NCBI GenBank assembly: GCA_018267825.1
Contig: JAFDXR010000003.1
Location: 452,952-516,951, forward strand
DNA from: Bacteroidota bacterium
Lineage (GTDB): Bacteria; Bacteroidota; Bacteroidia; B-17B0; Aurantibacillaceae
Reading direction: 5' to 3'
DNA length: 64,000 nt
The notes under the pieces were generated by a model, which was not told the DNA's origin, searched no databases, and worked only from the letters and a program-made list of their open reading frames with translations. This document shows, one piece after another, positions 46,182 through 55,658 of the stretch. A program made the translations under genes and the position numbers. Within the stretch, counting starts at the first letter, position 1. Every line of letters begins with the position of its first letter.

Positions 46182-46862
46182 TTACTGGCGGATGATCTTT
46201 CCGTCTTCCATTTCGATAATACGCTGTGTGCGGGCAGCGAATTCATTATCATGTGTCACAATCAAGAGTGTTTGATGATACACTTCAGCCAGTTCCTTAA
46301 AAATCTCGAATACAATTTCACTGTTTTTCTTATCGAGATTCCCGGTGGGTTCATCACCCATGATGATCAAAGGATCGTTGATGAGTGCACGCGCAATGGC
46401 CACACGCTGTTTTTGCCCGCCGGATAACTGATTCGGGCGTTTCAGTGCCTCCTGTTCTATGCCCAGGATTTTCAGTTTTTCGTAGGCCCGATGTTCGATC
46501 TCGGCTTCGCTATGAAGCCCCAATTTAAGTCCGGGAAGCATGACATTGCGAAGCACTGTAAATTCATTGAGCAGGTAATGAAACTGAAATACAAATCCGA
46601 TTTTTTCATTACGTACACGGGCCAGTTCAGCTTCTTTTTTTTGTCGCATGCTCACACCGTCTATCAACAGATCACCTTCGTAATCCGTATCCATGGTAGA
46701 CAGTATATAGAGCAATGTGGATTTTCCGCAGCCCGATTTTCCGATCACCGAAACAAATTCACTGCGGTTCAGGTAAAAGTTTATATCCTTCAAAACCTGG
46801 ATGTCTAAAGGGTCGTGAAAGTATTTGGTGATATGAACGGCTTCTAATACAGTAGTATTCAT
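46182..46862 (-). CDS. ABC transporter ATP-binding protein (LolD/MacB type)
   Basis: The 226-residue ATPase has Walker A at 41-49 (GKSGCGKST), signature LSGGQKQRVAIARALI, Walker B IIMGDEPTGNLDKK and the switch His (LLIVTHDNEFA). The TGNLD motif and short length are typical of the MacB/LolD/FtsE group, whose partners are FtsX-like mechanotransmission permeases. It starts one base after the permease stop codon, as third gene of the adaptor-permease-ATPase operon. Confidence 0.95.
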   Translation of the reverse strand: MNTTVLEAVHITKYFHDPLDIQVLKDINFYLNRSEFVSVIGKSGCGKSTLLYILSTMDTDYEGDLLIDGVSMRQKKEAELARVRNEKIGFVFQFHYLLNEFTVLRNVMLPGLKLGLHSEAEIEHRAYEKLKILGIEQEALKRPNQLSGGQKQRVAIARALINDPLIIMGDEPTGNLDKKNSEIVFEIFKELAEVYHQTLLIVTHDNEFAARTQRIIEMEDGKIIRQ

Positions 46863-46863
46863 G

Positions 46864-48126
46864 TTACTTGCCCCTGATGATAATAACCGGATCGATCCTG
46901 CTCGCTTTGCGCGACGGAAAATACCCGGCGAAATATGTTGTTAAGATTGAAAAGACGGTAGCAATAATGTAAAAGTTAGGATTGTAATCGACCGGATATG
47001 TTTTAATCGTAGGCAGAGCCGGCGTATTGAAGGGAATCTGATCAATGGCAGCCGATAGCCCGAAGCCAAACACAAGCCCAAGGAATCCGCCAAAAACACC
47101 AATACTCAATGCAATAGCAATAAAAATATGATTAACGTCTTTCCCTGAAAATCCGGTTGCTTTCAGAATAGCAATAGAATCCATTTTTTCGTAGATCATC
47201 ATGTTCAGGATATTATAAATACCAAAACCCGCTACAATAAGTAAGGTAATTCCCACCGCGTAGCTGATGAGTGTACGGATGAATGAACCGGTTTCGAACT
47301 GGGCGTTGGCTGTCTGAATATCCATCGCTTCCACATCGAACAATTGCCCGTATTCCTTTGCCATCGCCGGGGCCTGGAGTATATCTTTGAGTTTCACCTG
47401 TATATCGGTAATATAACTATTTGTTTCTCCCAGTAATTTCTGTGTAGTGGCAATAGATGCATAGCTCTGTACTTTATCAACCTCCTGCAGCCCGGATTGA
47501 TAGTACCCGACAACTTTCAAAGACATACGTTCACCGTTACTTGTTGTCACCTGTATAACATCGCCGACATTCGCCAGCATTTTTTCGGCTGCGGCCTTTC
47601 CCAGAATAATACTGTTGGGAACGTTTTTCAAATCCATGAAATTACCGGTTGTGACGTATTCACTGAATGCAAAAAGTCTGTTTTCCGCTTCGGGATCAAT
47701 GCCATTCACCACACCCATCAGTTCGATACTTCCCACGTTGTAAAACACCTGTGTGGTTACTTTTGGGGCAATCCCCACAACACGCGGATCTTTCCGGATG
47801 GCAGCAATGACAGCACCACTGTTGCGAATCTCCAAACGTTCATTTCTTGGTTTAATGGAATGTATAAATGCATACTTATTTTTAAAATCGTCAGACTGTT
47901 CAACCGGTTGCTGCCGCGATGGAAGAATTTCATTGTACAGCCTGACATGAGCTGTTCTGTTCACAATAAGTCCGTCGAGCAAACTGTTCAGCCCACCCAT
48001 AAAACTCAACAAAGCAATAAACATGGTAATACTGAACGTAACCCCGATGGCGGCCACCAGGGTTTGCTTCCACCGGGCCAATAAAAGTGAAAGCGAAATG
48101 CCGGCTATAAGTTTAAATTTTATCAC
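46864..48126 (-). CDS. ABC transporter permease, FtsX/MacB family
   Basis: The 420-residue protein has an N-terminal membrane helix (LVAAIGVTFSITMFIALLSFMGGL), a large extracytoplasmic MacB_PCD-like domain at about 45-265 (PRVVGIAPKVTTQVFYN, NSIILGKAAAEKM), and three C-terminal helices of the FtsX domain (GITLLIVAGFGIYNILNMMIYEK, IFIAIALSIGVFGGFLGLVFG, FYIIATVFSILTTYFAGYFPSRKASRIDP). This is the LolE/MacB topology: it moves lipoproteins or small molecules rather than pumping across the membrane directly. Its start overlaps the adaptor stop by 4 bp. Confidence 0.93.
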   Translation of the reverse strand: MIKFKLIAGISLSLLLARWKQTLVAAIGVTFSITMFIALLSFMGGLNSLLDGLIVNRTAHVRLYNEILPSRQQPVEQSDDFKNKYAFIHSIKPRNERLEIRNSGAVIAAIRKDPRVVGIAPKVTTQVFYNVGSIELMGVVNGIDPEAENRLFAFSEYVTTGNFMDLKNVPNSIILGKAAAEKMLANVGDVIQVTTSNGERMSLKVVGYYQSGLQEVDKVQSYASIATTQKLLGETNSYITDIQVKLKDILQAPAMAKEYGQLFDVEAMDIQTANAQFETGSFIRTLISYAVGITLLIVAGFGIYNILNMMIYEKMDSIAILKATGFSGKDVNHIFIAIALSIGVFGGFLGLVFGFGLSAAIDQIPFNTPALPTIKTYPVDYNPNFYIIATVFSILTTYFAGYFPSRKASRIDPVIIIRGK

Positions 48127-49199
48127 TCGGGCTTGATCAATTCATCGTTTGCACTGATACCGGAGAGAATCTCGGCATTTTTATAATCCATAAGCCCTGT
48201 TTTAACCACAACATGTTCGCCATTACTTTTAACAACGACAGAATCGTGTAACAGGTAGTTTCGCGGAACCAGCAGGGCATTTGATTTTGTCTGCAGCACT
48301 ATACTTGCTTCAAATGTCACATTCGGATACAATACCTGGGGGCCGTCCACAAACTGCGCTTCCACCAGGAATGATTTACTGCGCTCATTCATCATCGGGT
48401 AAATCTTGGTCACAGCGGCTTTAAATACCTTTCCCTTATAACTATCCATGGTTATAAGCACAGTTTGTCCTGTTCTGACTTTCAGGATATCATATTCATC
48501 GACCTGCATTTCCAGTATAAAAGACCTGGAATCACCAATAACCGCCAATGGGGTTTGAAGCCCTACCATCTCTCCTTTGGATTTAGGTAAACTATATACA
48601 GTTCCTTTTATATCGCTCCGAAGCGTAAAATCACTTTCCTGTTTATTTGAAATCTGCAGATTTTTTTTCGATTGCGTGGATGTAAATACAAGCTGACGTT
48701 TGAGATCATCGAAATTAACCTGCGCATTATACCAGGCTGTTTTTGAGTTCTGATAAGCCAATTCACGTTGTTCAAGATCCACACGTGTTCCCACCTGTTG
48801 TTGCCAGAGTGCTTTTTGACGGAAATACAATGCTGAATCGTTTTTCATTTTGCTCTTCGCCAGGTCAATGGCGAGTTTTGCTTCATTCAGTTTTCCCTGG
48901 TTGTTATTAAAGTCCGCGAACTGCGCGGCCAGTTCTGCATTCTCCTTATTCAGTTTTTGAGCTTCGCTCGAGATTGATAAAATCGGGGTTCCGATATTGA
49001 CTGTATCACCCTCTGACACGAACACATCCTCGATAACTCCATTGACTGTTGCAAAGGCCTCATACTGGTTTTTACTTTTGATAATACCCGAAGCATAAAC
49101 CGATTCTGAAATATCTGAAACCGTTGGCTTTATTTTTTCCTTGTTGTGACCGCATTCAAGAAAAACAAGACTCAGAGCTATAAAAATTATCTTATTCAT
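48123..49199 (-). CDS. HlyD-family efflux periplasmic adaptor
   Basis: The 358-residue protein begins with a short hydrophobic signal and Cys16 (VFLECGHN), suggesting a lipoprotein although the lipobox is imperfect. A biotinyl-lipoyl-like half motif (AFATVNGVIEDVFVSEGDTV) leads into a coiled-coil hairpin (about residues 75-160), a second half (DIKGTVYSLPKSKGEMVG) and beta-barrel domains. This is the RND/ABC membrane-fusion-protein plan. It is the first gene of the operon with the MacB-type permease and ATPase; no TolC-like gene is beside it. Confidence 0.93.
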   Translation of the reverse strand: MNKIIFIALSLVFLECGHNKEKIKPTVSDISESVYASGIIKSKNQYEAFATVNGVIEDVFVSEGDTVNIGTPILSISSEAQKLNKENAELAAQFADFNNNQGKLNEAKLAIDLAKSKMKNDSALYFRQKALWQQQVGTRVDLEQRELAYQNSKTAWYNAQVNFDDLKRQLVFTSTQSKKNLQISNKQESDFTLRSDIKGTVYSLPKSKGEMVGLQTPLAVIGDSRSFILEMQVDEYDILKVRTGQTVLITMDSYKGKVFKAAVTKIYPMMNERSKSFLVEAQFVDGPQVLYPNVTFEASIVLQTKSNALLVPRNYLLHDSVVVKSNGEHVVVKTGLMDYKNAEILSGISANDELIKPE

Positions 49200-49362
49200 G
49201 GTCGACTAAGTTAACAGGGGTTTTGGGCCTTTCTTTTTTGCTTTATCATGAAAAAAACTGATTAAAATCAGACTGGATCACGGTGCAAACCAAAAAACAG
49301 GACAATGAAAAGGGTTTTCCGAAAAGAAAGCCTAACTTTCCTGTTAAAATTATAAAAAACAA

Positions 49363-49761
49363 ATGAATTTTCATCTCCTCGACGCCTGTATTCTGCTGAC
49401 TATACAAGCCTGCGAAAAAAAAGATAACGGCGCTTCGCTTCGCGATATAATTGGATTTTATGACTATATTAATCACGATATCCTGACCTGGGAGGAGCTG
49501 AATGCCTCCGTTCTTAAATTGAAGGCAACTGGCCAGGTTACCTTACAGGGACAGTTTCTGAGAGCGGGCGCTGAGTATCACGCGTGGTGGACTGCACAAT
49601 TTGGCGCGAAAAAACGTATCAATATTGCCAAAGAAACCCAGGCTACACTCGGCTATCTGAATGAACTTACTGTTCCGGGCACATCTCCTGTAATTTCTGC
49701 AATAATAGATCCGGATGATTTTCAACAGGCACTGGCCGATTACATTAACAAAAGCAATTAA
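49363..49761 (+). CDS. Hypothetical protein, possibly winged-helix
   Basis: The 132-residue cytoplasmic protein is not recognised by name. Residues 1-70 (LLDACILLTIQACEKKDNGASLRDIIGFYDYI, then LTWEELNASVLKLKATGQVTLQGQFLRAG) suggest a small helix-turn-helix followed by a wing. The rest is helical. It is read divergently from the ABC operon, with 163 bp between them, and lies 14 bp before the MmcQ/YjbR-type gene, so these two are probably co-transcribed. Confidence 0.6.
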   Translation: MNFHLLDACILLTIQACEKKDNGASLRDIIGFYDYINHDILTWEELNASVLKLKATGQVTLQGQFLRAGAEYHAWWTAQFGAKKRINIAKETQATLGYLNELTVPGTSPVISAIIDPDDFQQALADYINKSN

Positions 49762-49775
49762 AACCGGTACAAAAG

Positions 49776-50102
49776 ATGGTAAGCACGGATACATTCCGCC
49801 AACTGGCCATGTCACTGCCCGGGGTAAGTGAGGAGCCCCATTTCGAAAACACCTCATTCCGTGTACAAAAGAAGATCTTTGCCACGTTGAACGTCAAAGC
49901 AAACCGCGGCTGTGTAAAACTCAGCGAGATTGACCAATCCGTATTTTCCGCTTACGACAATACCATTATCTATGCAGTGCCAAATGCCTGGGGCAAACAG
50001 GGCTGGACGAACATTGAATTGAAAACGGTACGCAAAAGTGTTTGCCACGAAGCCCTGAAAACAGCTTACACACTGGTGAGTGCGAAAAAATCAAAAAAAT
50101 AA
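49776..50102 (+). CDS. MmcQ/YjbR family protein
   Basis: The 108-residue product matches the family length. The start (FRQLAMSLPGVSEEPHFENTSFRVQKKIFATLN) and the C-terminal WTNIELKTVRKSVCHEALKTAYTLVSAKK are the usual YjbR/MmcQ motifs of a CyaY-like fold suggested to bind DNA. The actual function is not established. It follows the hypothetical gene at 49363 closely. Confidence 0.88.
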   Translation: MVSTDTFRQLAMSLPGVSEEPHFENTSFRVQKKIFATLNVKANRGCVKLSEIDQSVFSAYDNTIIYAVPNAWGKQGWTNIELKTVRKSVCHEALKTAYTLVSAKKSKK

Positions 50103-50154
50103 ACGAACCGCTTAATCCTCTGAAAACAGGATGCCCGGGCTCCTGAAATTTCCT

Positions 50155-50162
50155 TATTTTTG
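50155..50162 (+). promoter_or_regulatory. Candidate -7 element for the DarA-like gene
   Basis: TATTTTTG matches TAnnTTTG and lies 25 nt before the ATG. No good -33 element is present. Confidence 0.35.
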
Positions 50163-50187
50163 ATCTATCCGCGGATTTTTCCACATC

Positions 50188-51114
50188 ATGAAAAAAAACA
50201 TACTCGTCATCTATTTCACACAAACCGGCCAGGCCCGAAAGGCTCTGGATTCGGTACTTGCGCCATTTACAAATAATCCGGATTACACCGTTCATTACGA
50301 ACTCATCGAACCTGCTGTGCCTTTTCCACATCCCTGGAAGTACACCGAATTTTTCGATGCTTTCCCTGAAAATGTTCAAGCTATTCCATGCGAATTAAAG
50401 CCCATAAAGGCCGATATGAACCTAAACTACGATCTTGTTTTTATTGCCTATCAACCCTGGTTTCTAAGCATCTGCCGACCTATTCTTTCTTTTTTGGTAA
50501 GCCCGCAAGCCAAACAACTCCTGAAAGGCAAACCTGTTATTACCATTATCAATTGCCGCAATATGTGGCTCAACGCCCAGGAGAAAATGAAACGCCGACT
50601 GCTGGACGTGGATGCCAAACTGGTTGGCAATATCACATTTGTAGACCACTCTGCAAACCTGATAAGCCTCGTAACCGTACTGGCCCATGTATTGAAAGGT
50701 GAAAAAGGCCGCTACCTGGGTATTTTTCCGAAGTATGGTGTCAATGAAAAGGATATTGCAAACGGACAGGAGTTTGGAAAAATTATTGTTGCACATACAC
50801 AAACAAATAACTGGGAAAGTCTGCAGAAAGAACTGAATGCAAAAGGCGCACTCGACATCCGTGGCAACCTCATGCTGATGGAAGGCCGCGGCAATGCCCT
50901 GTTTCCATTGTATGCCAATTATATTTCGAAGCGCGGCACAGCAGGCAGTAAACAGCGCCGTACGCGTGTCCGCATTTTCGGCATTGTGCTCCCGACTGCG
51001 ATTCTGATTCTATCGCCTGTTATTACTATACTTTCACGGCTGGCACCACTGCTGGCTGCAGGCAAATTCAAAAAACAGATTGCCTATTATTCACAGAATG
51101 CGTTGAAAAAGTAG
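50188..51114 (+). CDS. DarA-like protein (dialkylresorcinol condensing enzyme family)
   Basis: The 308-residue protein opens with a flavodoxin-like loop (ILVIYFTQTGQARKALD). Family-like segments follow: EFFDAFPENVQAIPCEL, YDLVFIAYQPWFLS, NCRNMWLNAQEKMKR and RYLGIFPKYG. From memory these match proteins annotated as DarA, which with the ketosynthase DarB condenses two acyl chains into dialkylresorcinols, including the resorcinol part of flexirubin pigments. The C-terminus has a hydrophobic segment (IVLPTAILILSPVITIL) that should contact the membrane. No DarB-like ketosynthase, acyl-carrier protein or aryl-polyene gene is present here. It has its own candidate promoter. Confidence 0.68.
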   Translation: MKKNILVIYFTQTGQARKALDSVLAPFTNNPDYTVHYELIEPAVPFPHPWKYTEFFDAFPENVQAIPCELKPIKADMNLNYDLVFIAYQPWFLSICRPILSFLVSPQAKQLLKGKPVITIINCRNMWLNAQEKMKRRLLDVDAKLVGNITFVDHSANLISLVTVLAHVLKGEKGRYLGIFPKYGVNEKDIANGQEFGKIIVAHTQTNNWESLQKELNAKGALDIRGNLMLMEGRGNALFPLYANYISKRGTAGSKQRRTRVRIFGIVLPTAILILSPVITILSRLAPLLAAGKFKKQIAYYSQNALKK

Positions 51115-51125
51115 CACGGCTTAAA

Positions 51126-51878
51126 TCAGTATACAAATACTTCGAGCTCGGGTGCTAAAACCGCACCCCTGCTTTCCTGATAGAATTTCTGAAACCGTTC
51201 ATCCAGGTTTTTTACAAAGTCTGCATACTTCTTCATGTTATAGCCTTTCTGATAATATGGGAAGGGCTCATGAAGCTGTATGAAATAGCGGTTCTTCACA
51301 ACAATCGATACCTCTTTCGTTGCTGCCCCTTCCTCATGGGCTGTTTCGGCAAGTTCTTTCGGCACAAGCCCCAGCGTAGAGTTGCAGATATAACCCTGCT
51401 CGGCCACCAGGTAAAACGACGCGTGGCAAACAATATTGGGATTTACCAATAAGGTAGTATCGGTAAAAATGCCATCGAGGTGCTGATGCTTGACGCTATC
51501 GGAATATTGCGAGAAGAAAAAATAAACCGGGCAGAATTTAAAATTAGCCTGATAGGCCTTAATAATCTGCTTGTTGGTGAGTTGGGTCTCGCGTTCCACC
51601 TGTGTTGCCAGATCCATGTTCCCGGCGGCCTTCAGCCTGTCGATTGCTTTCTGATTTGTTTTAAGACGAACCAGCAGCGCTCCGTTTTTCAAACGGTTGA
51701 TCTGTGCCCTCGCCACTGGCCCCCTGTTTTTATTAAAACGGGTGTAACTCGTATCGCCTTTGTATTCGGCATATACCGGGGGTTTAGGTCCGACCCTGGA
51801 AGTATCCTGTGCCCATGCGGCTTTCGAAGCCACGACGCACAGCACAGCAATCATCAGCTTATTTAATAAGCGACCCAT
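51126..51878 (-). CDS. Secreted protein of unknown function
   Basis: The 250-residue protein has a signal peptide ([24 protein letters not shown]) and no T9SS tail or lipobox, so it is probably periplasmic. The mature part has helical charged segments (residues 60-110) and then mixed strands; I recognise no family. Its start overlaps the end of metG by 20 bp. A later ATG at 51854 would remove the basic n-region of the signal, so I keep the longer form. It is probably translated from the metG transcript. It is convergent with the DarA-like gene. Confidence 0.7.
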   Translation of the reverse strand: MGRLLNKLMIAVLCVVASKAAWAQDTSRVGPKPPVYAEYKGDTSYTRFNKNRGPVARAQINRLKNGALLVRLKTNQKAIDRLKAAGNMDLATQVERETQLTNKQIIKAYQANFKFCPVYFFFSQYSDSVKHQHLDGIFTDTTLLVNPNIVCHASFYLVAEQGYICNSTLGLVPKELAETAHEEGAATKEVSIVVKNRYFIQLHEPFPYYQKGYNMKKYADFVKNLDERFQKFYQESRGAVLAPELEVFVY

Positions 51879-53901
51879 TATTCATTCCTGTTTTTACAGG
51901 GCTCACAAAACTAAGTTCCCCCTTGTTGTTTTCTGCCATCAGGATCATGCCCTGGCTTTCAATGCCCTTGATCTTACGTGGTGCAAGGTTTACCAGAATA
52001 CTCACCTGCTGACCGATAATCTCCTCGGGTTTATACCAGGCCGCAATACCACTCACCACCGTACGCACATCAATACCTGTATCAATCTTCAGCTTCATAA
52101 GCTTATCGGTTTTCGGCACACGTTCCGCTTCCAAGATCGTACCCACACGAATATCCATTTTAGAAAAATCGTCGAATGAGGTTTCCCCCTTCGCTGCTTC
52201 AACCGGGTTTTCCGTCACATTATTTTTCTTACTGGCCTCCAGCCTGTCCAGTTGAGGCTGTATGTCAGCATCTTCGAGTTTGGCAAACAACAGCTCATCT
52301 TTGTTAATGGTATGCCCGGCTGCCATGTTTGATGTCTGTTTGGAAGCATGCCATTTCAATACAGGCATATTCAGCATATCAAACAGTTTTCTGGAAGTAA
52401 ACGGCAGAAACGGTTCGCTCACAATAGCCAGGTTGCAGGTAATCTGCAGAGCTACATTCATAATGGTGCGCACGCGTTCCTCATCTGTCTTAATGAGTTT
52501 CCATGGCTCGGTATCTGCCAGGTATTTATTACCCAGGCGGGCCAGGTTCATCATTTCGGCAAGTGCTTCGCGGAATTTAAACTGCTCAATGGCAGCTTCG
52601 ATCTTATCCGGGTAAGATGCCAGTTCTTCCAGTACCAGCAGGTCTTCTTTGGTATACTTATCTGCAGCGGGTACCGAACCGTTGTAGAACTTGTGTGTGA
52701 GCACCAGTGTGCGGTTCACAAAATTACCCAGTATGGCAACAAGTTCACTGTTATTCTTGGTCTGAAAATCTTTCCAGGTAAAATCGTTGTCTTTGGTCTC
52801 CGGTGCATTGGCACATAACACATAACGCAATACATCCTGTTTACCTTTAAAGTCAAGCAGATACTCGTGAAGCCACACCGCCCAGTTACGGGAAGTGGAG
52901 ATTTTATCGCCTTCGAGGTTCAGGAATTCATTGGCCGGTACATTATCCGCCAGTACAAATTCACCATGCTGCATAAGCATGGCCGGGAAAATAATACAGT
53001 GAAACACGATATTATCTTTTCCAATAAAGTGGATCAGGCGTGATTCCTTATCCTTCCAGTATTTCTCCCAGTCGTCAGGCAACAGCTCTTTGGTGGCCGA
53101 TATATACCCGATGGGCGCATCAAACCACACGTACAGCACTTTCCCTTCGGCACCTTCAACCGGCACAGGCACACCCCAGTCGAGATCGCGGGTCATCGCC
53201 CGTGGCTGAAGTCCGTCGCCCGATTCGAGCCAACTGTTGCACTGACCGTATACATTGCTTTTCCAGTCTTTGTGCTTATCGAGGTAAGCCCTGATATCGG
53301 GTTGCAGTTTATCGAGCGGTAAAAACCAGTTTTTGGTTTGTTTCAACACCGGTTTATTTCCCGAGAGCGCCGATTTCGGTTCAATAAGTTCTGTGGGACT
53401 CAGAGAGCTTCCGCATTTTTCGCACTGGTCGCCGTAAGCATTCGGATTGCCGCATTTCGGGCAGGTTCCTGTAATGTAACGATCTGCCAGGAATTGTTTG
53501 GCCGATTCGTCATAGTATTGTTCAGTGACCTGTTCCGTAAAAACACCTTTGTCGTAAAGTGTTTTGAAAAAATCGGAAGCCGTTTTATGGTGTACCGGCG
53601 AAGAGGTTCGTGAATATATATCGAAAGAAATACCAAATTCCCTGAAAGCATCGCCCATCATTTTATGATACTTATCGACGACAGCCTGAGGTGTCACTCC
53701 TTCTTTTTTGGCTTTAATGGTGATAGGAACGCCATGTTCATCGCTCCCGCAGATAAACTTTACGTCTTCTCCTTTGCTGCGTTTAAACCTCACATAAATA
53801 TCGGAAGGAAGATAGCACCCGGCAAGGTGCCCGATATGGACGGGACCATTGGCATAAGGAAGGGCAGCAGTGACGAGTGTGCGTTTATAATTCGTGGGCA
53901 T
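51859..53901 (-). CDS. metG: Methionyl-tRNA synthetase
   Basis: The product has 680 residues from the ATG at 53901 ([28 protein letters not shown]), the family's usual start; upstream in-frame codons cross the promoter and are rejected. HIGH is at 22-25. A zinc-binding CPKCG...CEKCG knuckle is near 147-166. The second signature is KISTS near residue 331 ([13 protein letters not shown]) rather than KMSKS. A C-terminal tRNA-binding OB domain is at about 575-680 ([35 protein letters not shown]). It charges tRNA-Met for initiation and elongation. It is divergent from the NUMOD4-like gene. Confidence 0.97.
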   Translation of the reverse strand: MPTNYKRTLVTAALPYANGPVHIGHLAGCYLPSDIYVRFKRSKGEDVKFICGSDEHGVPITIKAKKEGVTPQAVVDKYHKMMGDAFREFGISFDIYSRTSSPVHHKTASDFFKTLYDKGVFTEQVTEQYYDESAKQFLADRYITGTCPKCGNPNAYGDQCEKCGSSLSPTELIEPKSALSGNKPVLKQTKNWFLPLDKLQPDIRAYLDKHKDWKSNVYGQCNSWLESGDGLQPRAMTRDLDWGVPVPVEGAEGKVLYVWFDAPIGYISATKELLPDDWEKYWKDKESRLIHFIGKDNIVFHCIIFPAMLMQHGEFVLADNVPANEFLNLEGDKISTSRNWAVWLHEYLLDFKGKQDVLRYVLCANAPETKDNDFTWKDFQTKNNSELVAILGNFVNRTLVLTHKFYNGSVPAADKYTKEDLLVLEELASYPDKIEAAIEQFKFREALAEMMNLARLGNKYLADTEPWKLIKTDEERVRTIMNVALQITCNLAIVSEPFLPFTSRKLFDMLNMPVLKWHASKQTSNMAAGHTINKDELLFAKLEDADIQPQLDRLEASKKNNVTENPVEAAKGETSFDDFSKMDIRVGTILEAERVPKTDKLMKLKIDTGIDVRTVVSGIAAWYKPEEIIGQQVSILVNLAPRKIKGIESQGMILMAENNKGELSFVSPVKTGMNNGSLIK

Positions 53902-53939
53902 AAAGGTTTTGATTTGTGAATATAAATTGTAATCTTGTA

Positions 53940-53947
53940 CAAAGATA
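53940..53947 (-). promoter_or_regulatory. Candidate -7 element for metG
   Basis: The minus strand reads TATCTTTG, a perfect TAnnTTTG, 38 nt before the metG ATG. No -33 TTG lies at standard spacing. On the plus strand, TTTG-N18-TAATCTTG upstream of the divergent gene is a weaker match. Confidence 0.42.
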
Positions 53948-53980
53948 ATAGATAAACTTGCCTTTAAAAATCCCAATATC

Positions 53981-54757
53981 ATGAGTGCAAAAGAAACATG
54001 GAAGCCCATTGACCTGAAACGGGGTAAAAATGCCGTTCAGAAATATGCTATTTCAACCCATGGCAGGATGTCGAGCTATACCGACGACCTGAAAAAAGCC
54101 CGGATATTGAGGGTTAACAACAATGGGGGGTTTCTGCAGGTAAATGTCCGCACTGATAAGAAATCCAGGGCCGTTTTGATTCACCGCGCAGTAGCCGAAG
54201 CCTTTCTGAAAAAGCCCTCCCCCAAACATAGCTTTGTACTTCACCTCGATTATAACAAAAAAAACAACCATGTTTCAAACCTGAAATGGGCCACCCGGAA
54301 GGAACAGATTGAGCACGTGAAGAAAAGCCCTTATGTGATCATGTCCAAGAAACATCGCATGGTGGTGGGCTATCACTCCAAAACACTCGATGCTAAAAAA
54401 GTAGAAAAACTCAAACAGATGATCTGGGACCCGGAGCGCAGGAAAACACTGGCGCAGATTGCCAGGCAATTCGGTGTTTCGGAAATGAATATTTACCGCA
54501 TCAAATCCGGCGAATTCTGGTACCACATCCATGTTGAAGGTGAACCGATACATCCTAAATACAAGGAATACCTGAAAAACAGCGAGTACCACAAAAAGCT
54601 TCGCGAAAAAGAGGAAAAAGAACAAAAGAAAGCAGCGGCCGAACGCGAAAGCCGCCTGAAAGAAAAAGCCTCTAAAAAGAAAAAAAACGGTTCAAAATCT
54701 ACAAAAACCGGAGCCTCTACCCTGGCAAAACTCCTGAAGCGCAAAAAGAAAAAATAA
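53981..54757 (+). CDS. NUMOD4/HNH-like DNA-binding protein with basic tail
   Basis: The 258-residue protein begins like NUMOD4 domains of homing endonucleases ([27 protein letters not shown]). An HNH-like segment follows near residues 65-105: [11 protein letters not shown] and [18 protein letters not shown], where the usual VNHIDGN is changed to VLHLDYN but the His and Asn remain. A helix-turn-helix ([22 protein letters not shown]) is at about 145-170. The last 60 residues are a Lys/Glu coiled coil and a Lys-rich tail. It looks like a domesticated relative of intron-type endonucleases; activity is uncertain. Its stop overlaps the LD-carboxypeptidase start by one base. Confidence 0.75.
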   Translation: MSAKETWKPIDLKRGKNAVQKYAISTHGRMSSYTDDLKKARILRVNNNGGFLQVNVRTDKKSRAVLIHRAVAEAFLKKPSPKHSFVLHLDYNKKNNHVSNLKWATRKEQIEHVKKSPYVIMSKKHRMVVGYHSKTLDAKKVEKLKQMIWDPERRKTLAQIARQFGVSEMNIYRIKSGEFWYHIHVEGEPIHPKYKEYLKNSEYHKKLREKEEKEQKKAAAERESRLKEKASKKKKNGSKSTKTGASTLAKLLKRKKKK

Positions 54758-55647
54758 TGTTGATCCCTCCTTATTTAAAAGCAGGTGATGCTGTAGCTAT
54801 TGTGGCCACCGCCCGAAAAATAAGCCGGGAAGAATTAGCCCCGGCCATAACAATCCTTGAAGGCTATGGCCTGCGTGTTTTGTGCGCTCCAAACCTGTTT
54901 GAACAGGAACACCAGTTTGCAGGAAGTGACCACCAACGTGCGATTGACCTCCAGTGGTCTGTTGATCACCCGGAAGTCAAAGCGATCATCTGTGCCCGCG
55001 GCGGGTATGGAACCGTTAGAATCATTGACCATGTTAATCTTCATGCACTGAAAACAAACCCACGCTGGATTGTCGGATACAGCGACATTACCGTATTACA
55101 CTCCACCCTGTTGAATATGGGCCTTGCCAGCATTCATGGCACCATGCCCATCAATTTCACAAAGCACCGGGAAGCTACGGAAAGCCTGAAAAAGGCTCTG
55201 TTCGGCGAACCCATCCGTTACAGCACAGAAACTCAGCCCCTGAATCGCCAGGGCCATGCAGAAGGTATTGTATGCGGAGGAAACCTGTCATTACTCTATG
55301 CCCTGGCTGGTACACCAAGCGATATAGACACCACAGGGAAAATACTCTTCCTGGAAGACCTCGACGAGTACCTGTATCATATAGACCGCATGATACTCCA
55401 GCTCAAACGCAGCGGCAAACTCAGTAATCTTGCAGGCCTTGTTGTGGGCGGTATGAGCGATATGAAAGACAACACGATTCCTTTCGGAAAAACAGCAGAA
55501 GAGATTGTTGCGGAAGCTGTAAGCGAATACAAATATCCGGTGTGCTTCGGTTTTCCGGCAGGACACATAGACCGGAACCTGGCACTGTATATGGGGCGTA
55601 AAGCCATGCTTGATGTCACTGCTGCCCATGCCGTCTTATCTTATTAA
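54757..55647 (+). CDS. ldcA: LD-carboxypeptidase (peptidase family S66)
   Basis: The 296-residue protein matches S66 length. The catalytic Ser109 sits in WIVGYSDITVLHS, the acidic segment is FLEDLDEYLYHIDRMI, and His270 is in PAGHIDRNLALYMG, in the family order. S66 enzymes remove the terminal D-Ala from tetrapeptides during peptidoglycan recycling. Related MccF enzymes give microcin C immunity, but no microcin context exists here. The start overlaps the previous stop (TAATG), so translation is coupled. An alpha/beta hydrolase gene follows after 11 bp. Confidence 0.92.
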   Translation: MLIPPYLKAGDAVAIVATARKISREELAPAITILEGYGLRVLCAPNLFEQEHQFAGSDHQRAIDLQWSVDHPEVKAIICARGGYGTVRIIDHVNLHALKTNPRWIVGYSDITVLHSTLLNMGLASIHGTMPINFTKHREATESLKKALFGEPIRYSTETQPLNRQGHAEGIVCGGNLSLLYALAGTPSDIDTTGKILFLEDLDEYLYHIDRMILQLKRSGKLSNLAGLVVGGMSDMKDNTIPFGKTAEEIVAEAVSEYKYPVCFGFPAGHIDRNLALYMGRKAMLDVTAAHAVLSY

Positions 55648-55658
55648 TCTGTTGATGT

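Noticed and set aside
51859-53901. KISTS in place of KMSKS in MetG as a possible inactivating change
   Set aside because: KISTS-like second signatures are, as I recall, normal in this branch of methionyl-tRNA synthetases; all other motifs are intact.
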